NCBI GenBank assembly: GCA_038496445.1
Contig: JALMLS010000009.1
Location: 124,001-188,000 of the forward strand
From: Trichosphaerium sp. ATCC 40318
Taxonomy: Eukaryota > Discosea > Flabellinia > Trichosidae
Direction of reading: 5' to 3'
DNA length: 64,000 bases
Shown here: piece by piece, positions 1 to 14,663 of the stretch
Numbering within the stretch: position 1 is the stretch's first letter
How the letters are laid out: the number at the start of each line of letters is the position of its first letter
Notes under the pieces: generated by a model
Told to the model about the DNA's origin: nothing
Databases searched by the model: none
Seen by the model: the letters and a program-made list of their open reading frames with translations, nothing else
Program-made: the position numbers and the translations under genes

Positions 1-3000
1 GCGCCGATAAGTTTAAAGATTGGTCGTTACACGATCTTGGTACTTTAAATTGCTTTTTATTCTTCTCTTACGCGGTTAGAATTCAAGGAGCATATTGTTC
101 AAGAGCTAGTAGGTTTTCCTCCTAATCTTCAAGTTAAAAAAGCAGTATGTAGTAAATTAGAAGCAGAGGTGCGTCACATAGCAAAAATATACGAGCGGCG
201 AGTGTCAAACTCTTGTTCGAGCTAATTACATTTTGTACTTGCGAGTACAAAGCCCTAAAACCGTCATTTTGCGACCAAACCGCTTGTCAAGTGGAAAACT
301 ACGCTGCTTTTTTTTTTCCTAACAAATGGCGTAGATTCCATGGTCGCAACTAGGCGCACAGCCTATAGTGCTCAGAGCGCATTCTATCTATATAGAGCTA
401 GAAGAACCAGAAATACTCAAACCAGTTGGTCGCACGCTCGCAAAAAAGTACTAGACGCTCAGAAAATGTGTAAAAAAATATATACTAAACGATGTAACGC
501 AGGACAATTCAAAGGCGTCAAAATCAAGGCTTTATGGATCGAGTTGTTGATAATATAAAATTTGAAGTGGACGAGTTAAAGATCAAACTCACGCCTAGAG
601 GAACCAAGCACAATAAAAATCCTCCATGGTTATTCGTGGGGATTAAGGGTATCTCTATGTACTCAACAAACAACAAATGGGAGGCACGTAGGCCCATTTC
701 AAGAAATGTCACTTCACGTGGTTTAATTTTTTTTACTTTCAAAAAAGTTTATAGTCTGTAGGTTGTTGATTTGCGCCAAGTTCATAAAGTTACAGATAAC
801 AAGGAAGTTCTATTATACAAGGAAATAAAGATAGGCGCTGTCACTTTCAATCTTGTCAGTAAAGACGACAAAACAGTAAAAGTACTTGAAAATGTCGAAG
901 GTACGTTTTTTTTTATTTTACGATTAAATGCTTGTCTAACCGCTTCCTATTAGCACGTGTACGCGTCAAAGCCAAGAAAGAATTTTTTGGAGGTCCTACA
1001 AGGCATTTTCACTTAAATTTGGATCTGAACTCTTGGAAAACAACAATGGACAAGGATTCCTTTGTATCATTCCAGGTAACATAATAAGCATGTCCTACAT
1101 GCCAGAGATACCTACTGTAATGTGTGAACTTGTTCTAAACGTTGGATAGGATGCTATTGATGCATTGATGCAATGTATGTACCGACAATTGCCAAAGAAG
1201 AAAAAAGCCAAACCTAAAGAAGTTGACACAAAAACGGAGCAAGAAGTTCTTCCTGAAACACCTGACAAGTGTGATGAGGAAAGTGTAGAAAATGGTGAAG
1301 ATCAAACTACAGAAGAACAAACTGCGGAAGAGACAACTACAGAACCAATTGAAAAAGTGGAAGAGCCACCTGCTGAGGCAAAACCTGCTGAACCAGCACA
1401 GCCAACCTTCTGGGGCTCATTTTATAAATCATTAAACTCTTATAATCCATACGGCTGGCAAACTACTCCTGAACCGGAAAAAGAACCTGAACCAGAACCA
1501 GAGCATGAAGGTGAGCCTGAGGAAGACTCAGGTGAGGATGAATCTGGAAGTGGCGAAGAATCAATGGAGCAAGTGGCACGTATAGCGCTACTGTGTCATA
1601 TTTTTTTAATTTGCTACGCTTTAGGCTCCTGTACCAGATGAGTCTAAGGGTGAGGTTATATCAGAAGATGAGGATATTAACTACTCCGCATACAACATTT
1701 ATATTAGCGATGGTTCCATAGATTTATATGAGCTCCCAGGCAACACTAAAGGGGTAGCTACTTTTTCTTTTGTAGATTTTAGAACAAGGTTTATTCCTCA
1801 AATGGTTGTCACAACAGACAATGATCAAGTTATAAATCGCTCTGAAACGAGCCTTATGATTAAAGAGTACTCCTTGGTTACTCTAGATCCAGCGAGTGAT
1901 ACACACCCTGATTACTTGCGCCTCATTGAATACAAGGACCAGGAAGAAAACGTGCGTTATTTGTGGCTCTTATAAACTTACGTTGCTTACTGTTTTATTC
2001 AGACCTCTGTTGGCGACGATGATAAATCAATGCTGGAACTTCTTTTTGTTAAAGAAGAGAGACCAGTCAATGAAGAGAAGCAACTTGAGTCAACTGACTC
2101 AAGCACTCAGCGTACGCAATTTTTCAAAGTGAAAAAAAAATTTCTTCAAAACCGCTTCCAACCGTACTAACCTTGTTCCAGCACAAGTTCTCAAGAAGAA
2201 TTACAAGCGAGACCTCGATTTATATTTTAACAAATGTAAAATTATATTTGACAGAAGGGTACGGTCACGTGACAAGCAAAGTCTTTACAACCCTTTTTTT
2301 TTAGTAGTCGCTTTGTTTTTTTTTGGGTTTTTTTTAATTGTTCACATTGCTGTAGGTATGGGAGCGTATGTATGTTTTCTTCTTCTCTGGATTACGTGGT
2401 CGTAAATTTGAGCGTTACCTAAACGAAAATATTGAATACATGGTGCAAGCGGCATTAGATGATGCAGTAAACTTTCGTATTGAAAGCCGATTCCCTACTT
2501 TGATTCTACCTCCTTACGCAGGTCACACAGGTACGTTTCTCTCAAAATTTTAACTACATGTGGTAGTTTTTAGCGTTACTGTTGTTCACTTTTTTTCCTC
2601 CAAGGTAAGAGCCACGTGGCCTCGCAAGTGATGATCCTACATCCAAGGTTCGCTTTCGGTTTTTTGTGTTAAATTGTGAACCTTTTTTACCAACATTGTT
2701 GTGTAGTTTGCTCCGCGTTTCTACGGCAAAACAAGATGCTAAACCAACAGGATTTGATGTCGGCGTTTTCTCCCCTAAAACTGTCTTTCCTTGCCTTGAC
2801 AATGATATCATAACAACAAAAGATGATGAGCGGCCTTTTGGTTCTCAGGTTCGTTTTATTTCTTTACATGATTTTGCACTAAGCGTTCTCAGGTATTCCG
2901 AATAGAAATGCAAGAGTTGTGGGTAGAGTTACGCGCTGCACCTAGTGCTGTTCCTGTTCGTATTCTAAGCCCTCTTAACATGTACGCTCCAACGTTATTT

Positions 3001-6000
3001 CACGTGACAAAACATTTGAATCACATTCGAATGCAATTTTTTTTTGTCTCACTCGCGTTTTTGTTTTTAGTTCTGCCTTCGTGTTCGCCCATGAATTCAT
3101 AACAAAACCAAAAGCTTCTCCACATCTTGAAACCTTTGCAGAGTTTAGCGATATACACTTGTCTATAACTCAATCGCAGTATCTTTATTTAGTATCTGTA
3201 TACAAAGAGCGTCTAGGGTGGAACCCCAATCGGTACGTATAATCTCTCTTCCGTCATAAAATTTCTGAACTCCCGAAAATATGAAATCTCTAAAATCTTG
3301 TTGTTTAGGAATGTGGAGGTTTCTACGTCTAGCGAATCTCAGCAATCTCTTTATGCTGAGGCTTTGTCTCGACTATGTACTATGTCATACGTTAGAGGTA
3401 ATAGGATGTCCATTCAGCTTCTAGAGATAGTTAGCGAAGGAGATACTCCGCCAGTCCGACGAAAAAAGAGCGAAGACCAACCGGTACAAGAAAGACAAAA
3501 AAAAGCCAAAACACGTGTTTATTTTTATTTAGCGTGAGTACACTAGTTTCGCTGAGTTGACTATAAATGGTGTACAATATGTATCGGAATCTCATCCAAA
3601 GAAAAGTACGAAGCAAAGTCGTTTTAACGTAATACTCACCATGGATTTGTAGGCGTAATGAAAGTTAAATGTAAGGATATTACAATTAGTTGCCCTAAGC
3701 ATCGTAATTCTCCGTTCCCTATATTGGCAAAACCTCAGGATGAGCGTAAAGAAGGGCCTTGTGTTCTTGTGCGCTATGAGTCTTACTTGGAGGATAGAGA
3801 AGGCAATATGCTCTCAGAAGCTGTACGTATTTTGCTTTGAAGAATTGTTGTATTAAATAGTTTAAGGGTCTTCTTTTGGGTATGGCTCGCTCACCAAAAG
3901 TATGGTGTCATTTGCATGGGATGCAAGTATGTTGGATATACTCAACGCTTGCTCGGTTACAACTATTTTTCACTACGGATGATGAGATACCTCCGGAGTT
4001 CTTAGAAGCGCAAGTGAAGAAAGTCTTACTTGAATACAAATTTGAAAAAGTTGAACCTGTTGGTATGTTTAATATTTCTGGTTGTTTCATCAACTCTTTT
4101 GTTGACTTTTTTTGAAGCCATGGAATGGGATGTTGCTATGTTCGATTGTGGGGCATTGGTTGTCGAGACACCAGATACTGCAGAGTGTATACCAATGACC
4201 CTTGACTCAGCGAATATCTCAAGGTGCTTTTTTCAACTTATGAATGTAGACTAACGTGCCTCAGGAGCAATATATCAAAAGAACAAATACGCTACGAGGT
4301 GGACGGACACGTTGCAATCATGTTAGAAATGTGGAACCATGGAACTTTTGAGCGTGAACCGCTCACTGCTCCATTTGATATTAGGGTTGTATGGAACTGT
4401 AACCTCAGTTCAACATCTCAAGAATGGCGTTCGGATATTGATATGTTCATTGATACTATGGATATTAGCTTCAATAGAAGTCAGTTGACGGTTATACAGA
4501 ATGTATTAGAGAATCAACTAGCCGAAGCAAACAATACTGTACGTTAATTAGTGGCTTTAACCCTATCCTAACACCTTGTTTTTAGAAGAGCGCAAAGCGT
4601 CGTGAATCTTCTGGTTATGACTCTCTAAGGAGCTCTTTGAGTAACAGCGATTTTGCATCAATGCCAGCTTCTCCTAGAGATGATATCTTTTCTAATTCTG
4701 CTTCTATGGATGGCGACCGTTTAAGTAGTGCAGAGATTGGTGACGAGTTGGTTTATCGTTTTAGAATACTTGTTCAAAACGGTCAAGTTGATCTAAAAGA
4801 GGTATGCCAGTATCTTCAATAATCAAATTACTAAGAGTCTTTACCTTTAGAAACAAACAGTATTTGGGCGTGTACAACTAAAGAATTTCTTATACTCCAA
4901 CGAGTACTGGACTCATAAGTCTGTATTGACACTTGCAAGCGATGGCTTAGGTATGTTCTTTCTATTATTATTATTGGGCATGCTAGGTAGTGCCTAACTC
5001 GCTGTAGTGTTCCATGATTTGATGACTGATGGTTCACGCCTACCTGCTATTGTACAAGCCAAGGTGACCAATGACACTGAAGAAAGCAACATGTTCAATG
5101 TAGATGACACCAATATAAATGGTTCTAACGATGCTCCTTTTGGTGGTAGTGCCAGTGAAGCTTCTACATCAGGAAGCGATTCTGGCTCAGATAGTGCTTT
5201 TTCTGACTCCGATTTCGAACCAAGAGTACAAGATCCTGTTCAAGAAGCACACATTGGCGAAATGGAGAAAACTTCGTGTACGATTGGTTTACATTTCTCG
5301 TCTTACAGCTTACTTATGTTTAAATGTAGCCCTCTTCAAGGTATCTTGGGAAACAACCTATGTTGGTAGAGGAAAGACAAAGAATGAAGAGTATGCGCTT
5401 GTTGTTAATGTTGCACCATTGCAAGTCATCTATGTACCGGAGGTTAGTTGAAACTGTTTATGTTTCAGGAGTTGCTGACTGTTTCTCCTTTTTTTCAGGT
5501 TTATCAACGTGTTCAAGATTTGTTTGTTCTTAACGAAGAGCACAAACATTTACGGCGACAAGCACAAATGCTAGCATCAGAACTCCGCCAATTCTATACT
5601 GAAGATGAAGGTGTTGATGCGCAAACACGTGAAGGCCGACTTAGCGAGTTTACAAGAAAGGAAGTGGCTAAGAGGGTTCAATCTCTTCCAAGGGTACGGC
5701 TCAGAAGTTCGTTACTTGTCACATTACTCACTTTATTGTTTCAGTTAAAATCACGGAAGAGAAAGGGGTTGATACTCAAAGTTATGATTAAAGAACCAAC
5801 TGTGTTGTTACCAGAGAGTCTAACAGGTAATTTTGATAAGAAAAACAATAACTTGTTACTAATGACTTTTTTTTTTCCTAGAAACCCATACTTCTATGCT
5901 TGAAGCGAACTTTACCCAACTTTTCATGAGTAATGACAATGATAAAATATCTATTCCTGGCGAGAATAGGGTTGATGCTTTCATAAGTGGATTACGTTTA

Positions 6001-9000
6001 GCTTTATCCACATTCGAGTTAAAGTCAGATGAAATGAAACTTCTCAAGTCAGTTGAGATTATCAAGCCTACTCAGTTTAAGGTCACTCTTTTCTGCATAA
6101 ATGTGATTCGCCCTTATTCTTCTTTAGGCTACTTTCTTTTCTAAAAAGCAGAGTGCAGCTACTGGTAAGCCTTTCAGGCATCTATCTTGTAGTATCGAGG
6201 CCTTCGCTGCTACAATCAGTGTTGAAAAATACCTCAAGTCTTCCGGTATCATCCAGGCTTATGCTGAGCAATTATTTGGTAAACCAGCCACAGAAGATGA
6301 CGAGAAAGATGAAGGTAATACCACACTCTTCCGTAAAACGTTCACAAGTGCACTCATTTACCCTCTCTTGTAGCTGAAGGAGATTTTGATGAGCTGGACA
6401 TTCGTCCTCCAGAATCCGAAACTGAAAAAGCAGTTGTTGCTACTAGTGTTGAATTTCAGTGCAAGAATATCAACTTGACACTGGTCAGTGACTACTCAGC
6501 AGAAGTTGATTTGTTTTATGTGTACTTAAAGGTAAACCAAGAGCTGTCTTTTAACTTTTTTTGTAACTTGTTTGCAGGGCGTAGATGCTATGGCAAATAT
6601 GTATGAAGACTATAAAGAGGCTCAACTCGCATGTCGTATAGAAGCTCTTGTTAACAACCTTACTTTTATGGTTCCTGAACGTTTCATTGATGATACTAAT
6701 GTTACAATCAAAGCAATTGTGTACGGATAAGAATTTTACCAATTACAAGAAGAAAACCACAATGTGCTTTTTGATGCTTTGTGCTTGAAGTTTGAGGTTG
6801 ACTCGTTTTGTTAGAGACTATAATCCAAATAAAAAGAAGCCAGAATCAGAGCGTGTTTCTAGCTTTGATGTTGCTGTATTCTCTGAAGGTGAAGAAGATT
6901 CTATGGATGAAGGCATGTCTGATCTTGCAGAAACTGAAGAGAGGACGAACATTAGATTTGATGTTGTACTGCTCGATAAATTAGTGGTACGTTACACTGT
7001 ACAGTTGAGGCTTTTCCCGAAGCTGAAACAAAAATCCTTAAAAGATTTCGTTGTCATGCTCACCAGATCCCTTTTTTTAGCTTCATGTTACCAAAGAGAT
7101 GTTGAGACAGTTTGTTCAAATATCTAATCTACTTGGTGGAGACTCTGAATCATCTCACTTCCGATATACATTAGAAAATAGCACAGAAGCTAATTTGATT
7201 TATGGGCAGTCTAATACCCAGGAAAGAAAAACATTAGCTCCTGGTGCTTCTACGAATTACAGTTTCTCTAATCCATACTTGGCAAAGCAACTTAGTACGT
7301 TTATTTCAAAGCAACCAAAGTCACTTTGTAACGATTTTTTTTAGATATCACTTTGGAAGGATGGTCTCAAGCTCAACCAATTGGTATCTCTTTAGATGAT
7401 GTAGGCACTTTATACTTCTCATTGAAGCAAGAGAATCCAACAGAAGATGGCGATATACTGAGAGACATACGCGTAGACATTGAACCAAAAGGTATTTAAA
7501 CAATTCTTTTTTTTTGCCACGAAGAAAAAAACAAAGACCACACCGAGTACTGATTTTGTTTAGGTCTTAAGCGTATTGTAAAGTTCATAGCATCCCATTA
7601 CGCTCTAAACAATACAGATAAGATGCTAGAGCTTGTTACTACAACTACCAACTCAAAGACACCAACACATCGCTATTTTCTTAAACCTGGTCAACGCATG
7701 CCAATATGTTGCCAAGAAGTACGCTCCTTTGTCTTGCAGTCTCAACAATTAACTTATTCTCAGGATTGGGATATGGGTTTTGCAGTTAGATTCAACGATA
7801 GGTGGGACTTTTGTGATATGATAGAGCTGCCAAAGAAGAACGAGGTAAGTCATTTGTTATTTTCTTCTTTTTTTTTTTTGAATTGTTCCATGTATTAATA
7901 CTCTTTATCTACAGCGTAGACTATTGACAAAGAAGTTCAAAGATAAAGTAATGGAAGTTCGTGTTACTGGCGCGAATAACAATAAATGCCGAGTGCTGTG
8001 GATGACATACACTAAGGCCAATTCAATCATTAATATTGCCTTTGAACCTCCTTTAGGTACGCAAATTGTCCTTATATTCTACCCAGTGACTAAAAATATG
8101 GTATAGTAATTCACAATCTAACATCCTTCCCTCTTGAATACGACTTTCCGCTTAATGCTACTAAAAGCGGCCAAGTACCAAAGAATTCTCTCAAGTCATT
8201 TTATTTTGACATTGGTACATACCACACGCTCTTAATCTTCTCTTATTCTTACATATTTCTTTAGTTCAACATCCTCATATCAGGTTCAGACTCGATGGGT
8301 ATGACACATGGTCAAAGGATCTACAAATTGAGACGAACAAGAAAAAGATTAAGATTGAAACAACTATGTTTAAGCCAATGGTAGAAGCTGGGCGTAAAAA
8401 CCTGTACATGAACGTCTTCAACACCAAGCGCTTGCCAAATAAGAGGTACTGTTGTTACACTTTATATTGTCTTTGTTGGCTTACTTGACATTCAGGGCGA
8501 GGAGCTTGTTTGTAAATACCCCATTTTTATTTGTAAATAAGACAGACTTGGTATCCTTTTTATTTTTTGTTCACACCCTACTCTACTCAACTCAGCTCAT
8601 TCTTTCCTTAACTTTTTAAGATTCTATTCGTACACCAACGCGGCACCAATGGTGGTGTTGTTATGCTTCAACCACATCAGTCACAGCCATTCTCTTGGTT
8701 CAAAGTAGGCGCTCGTCAGGTACAGCATCACCTTAACAGGAATTTCCTATTTGTTACTTATCATGTCTACCATCTTTATCTTACTTTCTGACACTCTTTC
8801 TCTAGGTTATTGTACGCGCTGGAAGCTCACCTTGGTCTAAACCAATGAACATTACGTTACAAAGCGTCAACAAGCTTAAAATCCAGATTGATGACTTTAA
8901 CTTGAGTTACTCACTTGTTATGGAAGTGAAGCAACTTGATACCTCTCATAATGTTGTCATATTTTCTACGTACGTATTAACACAACATAAAAAGAAACAT

Positions 9001-12000
9001 AGAAATAATATTATGATATTAGTTGGTTACACTTTACCAATCAGTCAAAGAGAAAGTACATTATACGTTTTGGAGCAAGCGGAGACAACCTTGAGCTTGC
9101 ACCAAACTCTAATTCTGCTTCTATTGTTTCTTCGGATGTTATGCAACTTGGATTGGAAGCAAACAACGAAGATGAAGAATGGCAATTCACACCATTTTCG
9201 GTTGTATCCTCATGATTTTTGTAATTTGTTTTTTCTCCTTTTTTTATTGAAAGTCAGCACGTGTTTATTTATTTCCTTGACAATTAAAGACACAACTGGG
9301 CACCAACACATTAACACTGAATAACCTTCGTGGTCCTCAGAAATATGCAATAGACGTCCGTATCGAAGCTACAGACAAGGGTATGAATACATTTGATCGA
9401 TTTTTCTTGTTTTTCTAAGTGATGTATTTAGGTACTTTTATTTGCTTGTCAGAGAATGAAAACCCTCCGTACATTCTTTACAACAACACTCCGTTCGAAA
9501 TGCGCCTTAAACTCATTAGTACGTATCTTACTCTAGCTCTAGTTCCATTGACTTGACAAGAAAATAAAGACCCACTTACCCATCTTTTAGATACTCAACC
9601 ATTCAATGCACCACAACCAACAGATGGAATTGCTAATATCAACTATATTTCTCGTCTCAGTCGGTTGACACGAAGCCGTAAGGTTACCTCAGTTGAAGAA
9701 GAGAATAACTTTGAACGAATTGTTTCTGATCGCCTTGGTGAGGAAATTGTGTTAAAGCCTCATAGCGAGCTGAAGTATTATGATACTGAACAACAGAGTA
9801 TTCCTCATTTTCAATTCTGCCTTGCTTGCTCTCTACCACCATCAACTCTTGGAGATCGAGTACAAAGTGCAGAGTTTCTTCATAGTGTGGATGGAACAGA
9901 TACTGATATATTCCATACTGCGTTATCTGATCTATCAGACTCTGATACTGCCGATTCTCATAGTGATGATGTATGTAATGAATTTGTTTCTATTCTTTTG
10001 ATTTATTTTTTCCTTTCTTCTTTGTGGTTTTTGTTTACCCTTTTGTAGATGTTTGAGCCTCGAGGAAGTGTACCTTCGCCTGTATCAACACTAATGCAGA
10101 GTGCTCCTGATCAACCAAAGAGGCCAACTCTCTCAACTGCTCAAAAAAGGGAGAGAAAAGCTAAGATTTTATATGGCGCCTTGTTCACACCTGCACATAA
10201 TGAGTGGAGTGAACCTTTCTCTATTGATACTATAAAAGATTTCTTTGTACTTTTCGAAGACGCAACAATTGATGACGGAAGGTACAGAAAATAGCAACCT
10301 CTCAAAGTTTTACTTTCTTTTTTTTTTGTGAATTTGAAAGACTTCAAAGATCAGTTGACCTTGGGTTGCTGCACCTTTTTGCTTTGAGAAGTTATGTGTT
10401 TTAATTATTAACTCCATGCTAAGGAAAAAACGTAAAAAGAGCCGAAAAAACCTCCAAAGTGTCACAATGAACAATAGGAATAAATTACATTGCTCAATAA
10501 GAACACAAGGAAAATCTAAAACAGTAAAGATTGCAATCCCTGAAAGACAGCAGGTAACCCTACCGACCCCATTCTAGATTCAACTAACCTTCTCTTAGGA
10601 TGGTACATTAGTCCTAGCGAAAGCTACAACATCCACACGCCTTAGGGTGTTATCTCCACGGCTGGAAGTAGAACTCCTTGATGATGTAATACACATACTT
10701 TATACTTTATAATTTGCTAATACTCTGACTTTAGGATGGTAGTGAAGTACTTTATGCTACCGCAATAGGTATTAACGTAGAGTATACGCAGATAGGAGGG
10801 TTAGAAAGTTACTTCTATATGGTTCTCCATGATCTAGAACTAGGTACTTAATTACATCTATTTCTCACTTAAACAACTGACTTACTCTTCCAAAGATACT
10901 ATGTTCCGCAACGCTGAACACCCTGTACTACTTGCAACTGATAAGAGGAAGTTGTTGAATATCCCAGCGAACTTACTTGAAGTTCTTTGTGAGTGGACTT
11001 TCCGTGATGATCGTACTTTTATTGATTACGTTGGTGTTCGTGTACTTCCTTTCGTGTTACGTATGGATGGAGAGATTCTAGCTTACGCTCAGAAATTATC
11101 TCGTTTCTTGAGTCCAGTTGAAACAGGTACATACCCACGTGATATGTTGATGTCTTGAGTCCTCACCTTCTGTTTAATAGAGAAAGAAAATGATCAGAGT
11201 GAGCTTAAAGAGAAGAAGCTAATGAACCAATATGCTGTTAAAGAAGTGAGTTCGGGTTTTTTGTGCATGTTTTGTTTGATAACTATTGTTTTCTCACCTT
11301 GTGTTACTCTAGGCTGAGGAATATTTTCCTACTGAACCTATTACCGATAATATGACGTACATTGACAAGTTGGATATTTTCCCTGTTGTTATGACGATGT
11401 CTGTTGGCACCAACAACTTGTTCTGGCCTGTCATGTATGTCTCGCCTCATTTATTTAACTGGATTTTTTTAAAACTATAACTAATATCCTTTTTAGATCC
11501 GAAGCACACTTGGAGCTACCTAGCTTTCAAAGAAGTAGTTTATTTACAAACGTGGATGAGATATTCAAAAACGTCATTTCGTTTTATATTCAACGTGTCT
11601 GGTACGTTATCATAAAACAATCATCAAAATCACGTGATTTTATGGATTATAACAACCCAAAACTTTATTATGGCCTCCATATTGGGGTGGGTTGGCTGTG
11701 ATCAGCCGCTTTGTTAGGTCTTTTTTTTTTTTGGTTTCTTGGTGTTTAAACGCAGCTTGTTGCTCTTTTACTTTAATGTTAATTAATTATCCGCTTAGGT
11801 TTGAATTATACAAGGTCATTGGTAATCTAGATCTACTAGCTAATCCTATTTCTCTTGGAAGAAAGCTTAGCACTGGTTTCAGAGATTTCTTTGTTCTTCC
11901 TTATGAAAGGTATTTAAATGCTCAACTTTGTTTGTTGAGCAACAGCCTTGATAATTTTATTTATTCGTTTTTTTAGTCTCATTCTCGATGATACACCTGG

Positions 12001-13213
12001 CGCTTTTATTGTAGGTGTGCTACAAGGAACAGAGAGTTTACTTGTAAACCTAACGGATGTCAGTCTCACAACGTGAGTTCAATCTTTTGTCTTTGAGCAT
12101 CTCAGCCCAAGTTCTTATTCGTCCGTTTAGGTTTATGAAGCTCAGTCAGTCTCTTTCTTGGTTCTTGACTGTTATAGCTCTTGATAGTGATTTTAGAAAA
12201 CTGAAGGAACGCATTAATCGGCAACATCCAACAGGCATACTCAGTGGTCTCTACCAGGTACAATCAAACAAACTCTTCACAACTGAACCACAAACTCAAA
12301 AAATAATGTAGGGTTTCATTGAGTTTGGCCGTGGTATCTATGAAGGTGTCAGAGGTGTTGGACTCATGCCATACAGAGGCGCAAAAACAGGATTTTTAGG
12401 ATTCTCGAAAGGTGTACTATCTGGTATTCTAGGTACCCGTTGAATTGTGCAGAAAGTACATGCATTTTCGGCTAATATTTTTTCTTCGTACAGGATTACC
12501 TTGCAAACCGGTTGCTGGCATATTTGATTTTTTTGCAAAGGCATTTGAAGGCCTTTTACAGGCTTTAGGACGTGGTATACTTGTACAGCAGCGATTACAT
12601 CCTTTGGTAAGTTAGATTTCCTTCGCTCAATTTCGGCGTTTTATTGATTTTATTTTAGGTGAGAAAATTAGACATTCGAGAAAAAGAGCTTGTGGACAAG
12701 TGGATGAGCACACATAGATATCAAAATGTTCATACTGATAAAGTTCGAACACTTACTGTTGATGGACGTGTTAAAGATCGTTACTTGGTTCTCACGCTAG
12801 AAGGATTTTTTATTTTGAATGTTAGGAAATTGGTACGATTACCTTTAGGTTTTTTAAAAGATTTCTTTTCTTCTATTTTTCTTGGTTGTTTAACTTATTT
12901 TTTTCTATCAGAACCTTGATAACTATATGCCCCGTATTATTGCTACTGTTGAAATGGATGAGGTAATTGAATATTGTCTTTGAAGCGAGATTTTTGTAAT
13001 TTTTTCTCATTTTTTTTTTTCGTTTAGGTTTTCATTCCTTATACACCTGAAACAATCTTTATTGTTAAAACAAGGAGACAGATTTATGGTCTTGATAAGT
13101 TCGTTTTTATTGCACCTAATAGAAGGCTTTTTACGGATAAACTCGATGAAACACTTGGCATTCGTGTTGTAGAACAGCGTGAAGGCAAAATGCTTCGAGA
13201 AAAAGAGGAATAA
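1..13213 (+). CDS. VPS13: VPS13-family lipid-transfer protein (5' partial, many introns)
   Basis: Very large protein of the VPS13 family, which forms a hydrophobic groove that moves phospholipids between organelles at membrane contact sites. The chorein N-terminal domain is recognisable: bases 1-39 (frame 1) fit the segment before the conserved IPW motif, and the exon at 335-447 begins IPWSQLGAQPIVL. The exon from 503 continues GFMDRVVDNIKFEV. A Pro/Glu-rich acidic linker lies at about 1250-1620. The C-terminal half carries the adaptor-binding (SHR-BD) type beta-rich region (about 7.5-11.4 kb). The Gly-rich VPS13_C signature (GRGIYEGVRGVGLMPYRG, then LPCKPVAGIFDFF) is at 12.3-12.55 kb, followed by a PH-like C-terminal tail (VRKLDIREKELVDKW onward) and the stop at 13211-13213. 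Introns are short, nearly all GTAC-type. The first roughly 60 residues lie upstream of the window. Exon edges are by eye; the family call is firm. Confidence 0.88.
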
Positions 13214-13380
13214 TCACACAGCAAAAAAAACCAAAATGTGTCCTGTATCACTTCTTGTATTTTAGATAAAACCCGTACTGGACTTTAACTCTCACTGACC
13301 ATTGTTAAGTACTACATCATTGTTGTATGCACATTGCAAAGTAGCCTCAGCCATAAATCCTTTGGGTCAGAAAGATGAAT

Positions 13381-13640
13381 CTAATGAACATCTTTGAGTT
13401 GTTCTTTAATCCTTGGTATTGTTTTAACAAATTCACGTAAAAGTCTGGATACCCTACATTTTTGTTGGAAAGAATCGGGAATCAGGTGCGATAATTTATG
13501 TCTGAACATGTGAGACATTTCAGGCGTTTGAACAAACTGGACTGATACAACAAAGACAGACAACCAACTCAAGCAGGTTTATACGATAGCAAGCAGAAAT
13601 CACCCACACAAAACCACCCTCCTCAAACTTTTCTTTTTTT
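13381..13640 (-). CDS. Hypothetical small protein, C-terminal exon only
   Basis: A minus-strand open stretch of about 50 residues reads QFVQTPEMSHMFRHKLSHL and continues to EQLKDVH followed by a stop at 13381. It looks like the helical C-terminal exon of a small protein. A plausible acceptor (TATCAG) precedes it at about 13545, but I could not join a convincing upstream exon with an ATG. I do not recognise a family. It sits convergent to the VPS13 3' end. It may be a chance open frame. Confidence 0.3.
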
Positions 13641-14663
13641 TATTTCGTGTTTTATTGCATTCGTGATCACGTTTTGTAAATAAACCTCACACATGTTCGC
13701 TCTGCGCCAGAGCTATCGGCCAGGGACATTGAGGTATTGGTCTAACTTTCTATTGATTCTGAATGTGGTACAATAAATGCGTCTTTTTGCGCTTTGGGAA
13801 GCACTACAATGTTTTATTTAAGATAGTACAGCTTCAGCAATATCACGTGACAGATGTATGTTTTCCAGGCTTATGTTATTACCTGTTTGTACTTCTTTTC
13901 TACAAGAAATGACACAATGTTAAAACTGACAGCATGTTCAAAATACAACAAAAAAAGAACTTGTTAGCGAATGATCCTGACATTGGTGCTGTTGTTGGAG
14001 GAATTGTTGTTGGTAGAGTAGTCGGTGTATTGTTAGTGCTTCTTTTGTTGGTGGTAGAGTTGGTGATGGTGGATACTCGAACACTATTCTCCAAAATCCA
14101 GATCGAAAGCTTCCTCTAATTAGACAAGAATAAGTGTTAACAAATGCACATGAAAGATGTAGAGAGTATCCAGTTTGTAGGTATAACATAAATGTTCTGT
14201 TATAAAATACACCATTGGTGCTGGGTTACAATTTTGGTGTTTCTCGTATTTAGCAGACGTGCTATTTCTTTCTTCGCAACTGACAAATATGGAAGTGGTG
14301 GAAGTCGATAATAACTGCTTTCTCGCCGCAAGTAAAATGTAGTAGTACACGGATATAGTATGTACTGAACACGTCTTGAACACAAACCTCAACTGTTTAA
14401 TTTGTTTGTAAACAGAAACCCCAATTTAAAAAGAAAAAAAGCACGTGCAGCATGTTGCAATAATACACCCATACCAACTTTGTTCTTTTAAATTTTATAG
14501 GAGTTTGTAATTCAATGGATGTTTGAACTGCCTTTTTCTGCATCGCTATTAGCAAGTGATCTTGGGTTTTGACTTTTGGTGTTCATCAAACGTTTTTGCA
14601 CAAAGACAATCAAATGTTGTTCCCTATCTAAAACCACAAACTCAATCATTAAATAAAAGTGTA
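13640..14663. other. Mostly non-coding kilobase with a short Thr/Pro-rich open frame
   Basis: No complete gene seen. On the minus strand, 13900-14094 encodes a Thr/Asn/Pro-rich stretch (TPTTLPTTIPPTTAPMSG) that resembles the Pro-Thr repeat of the surface protein at 34-35 kb. It is followed by a short hydrophobic tail. It could be an exon of a small surface protein or a decayed relic. No start or convincing upstream exon was found. Confidence 0.3.

Noticed and set aside
80-225. Open frame reading EFKEHIVQELVGFPPNLQVK to SNSCSS, as the last exon of a separate upstream gene
   Set aside because: The first 39 bases fit the VPS13 chorein segment in another frame, and the chorein N-terminus must lie before the window, so a separate gene ending here is unlikely. 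It was left as probable intron sequence; the choice is not certain.
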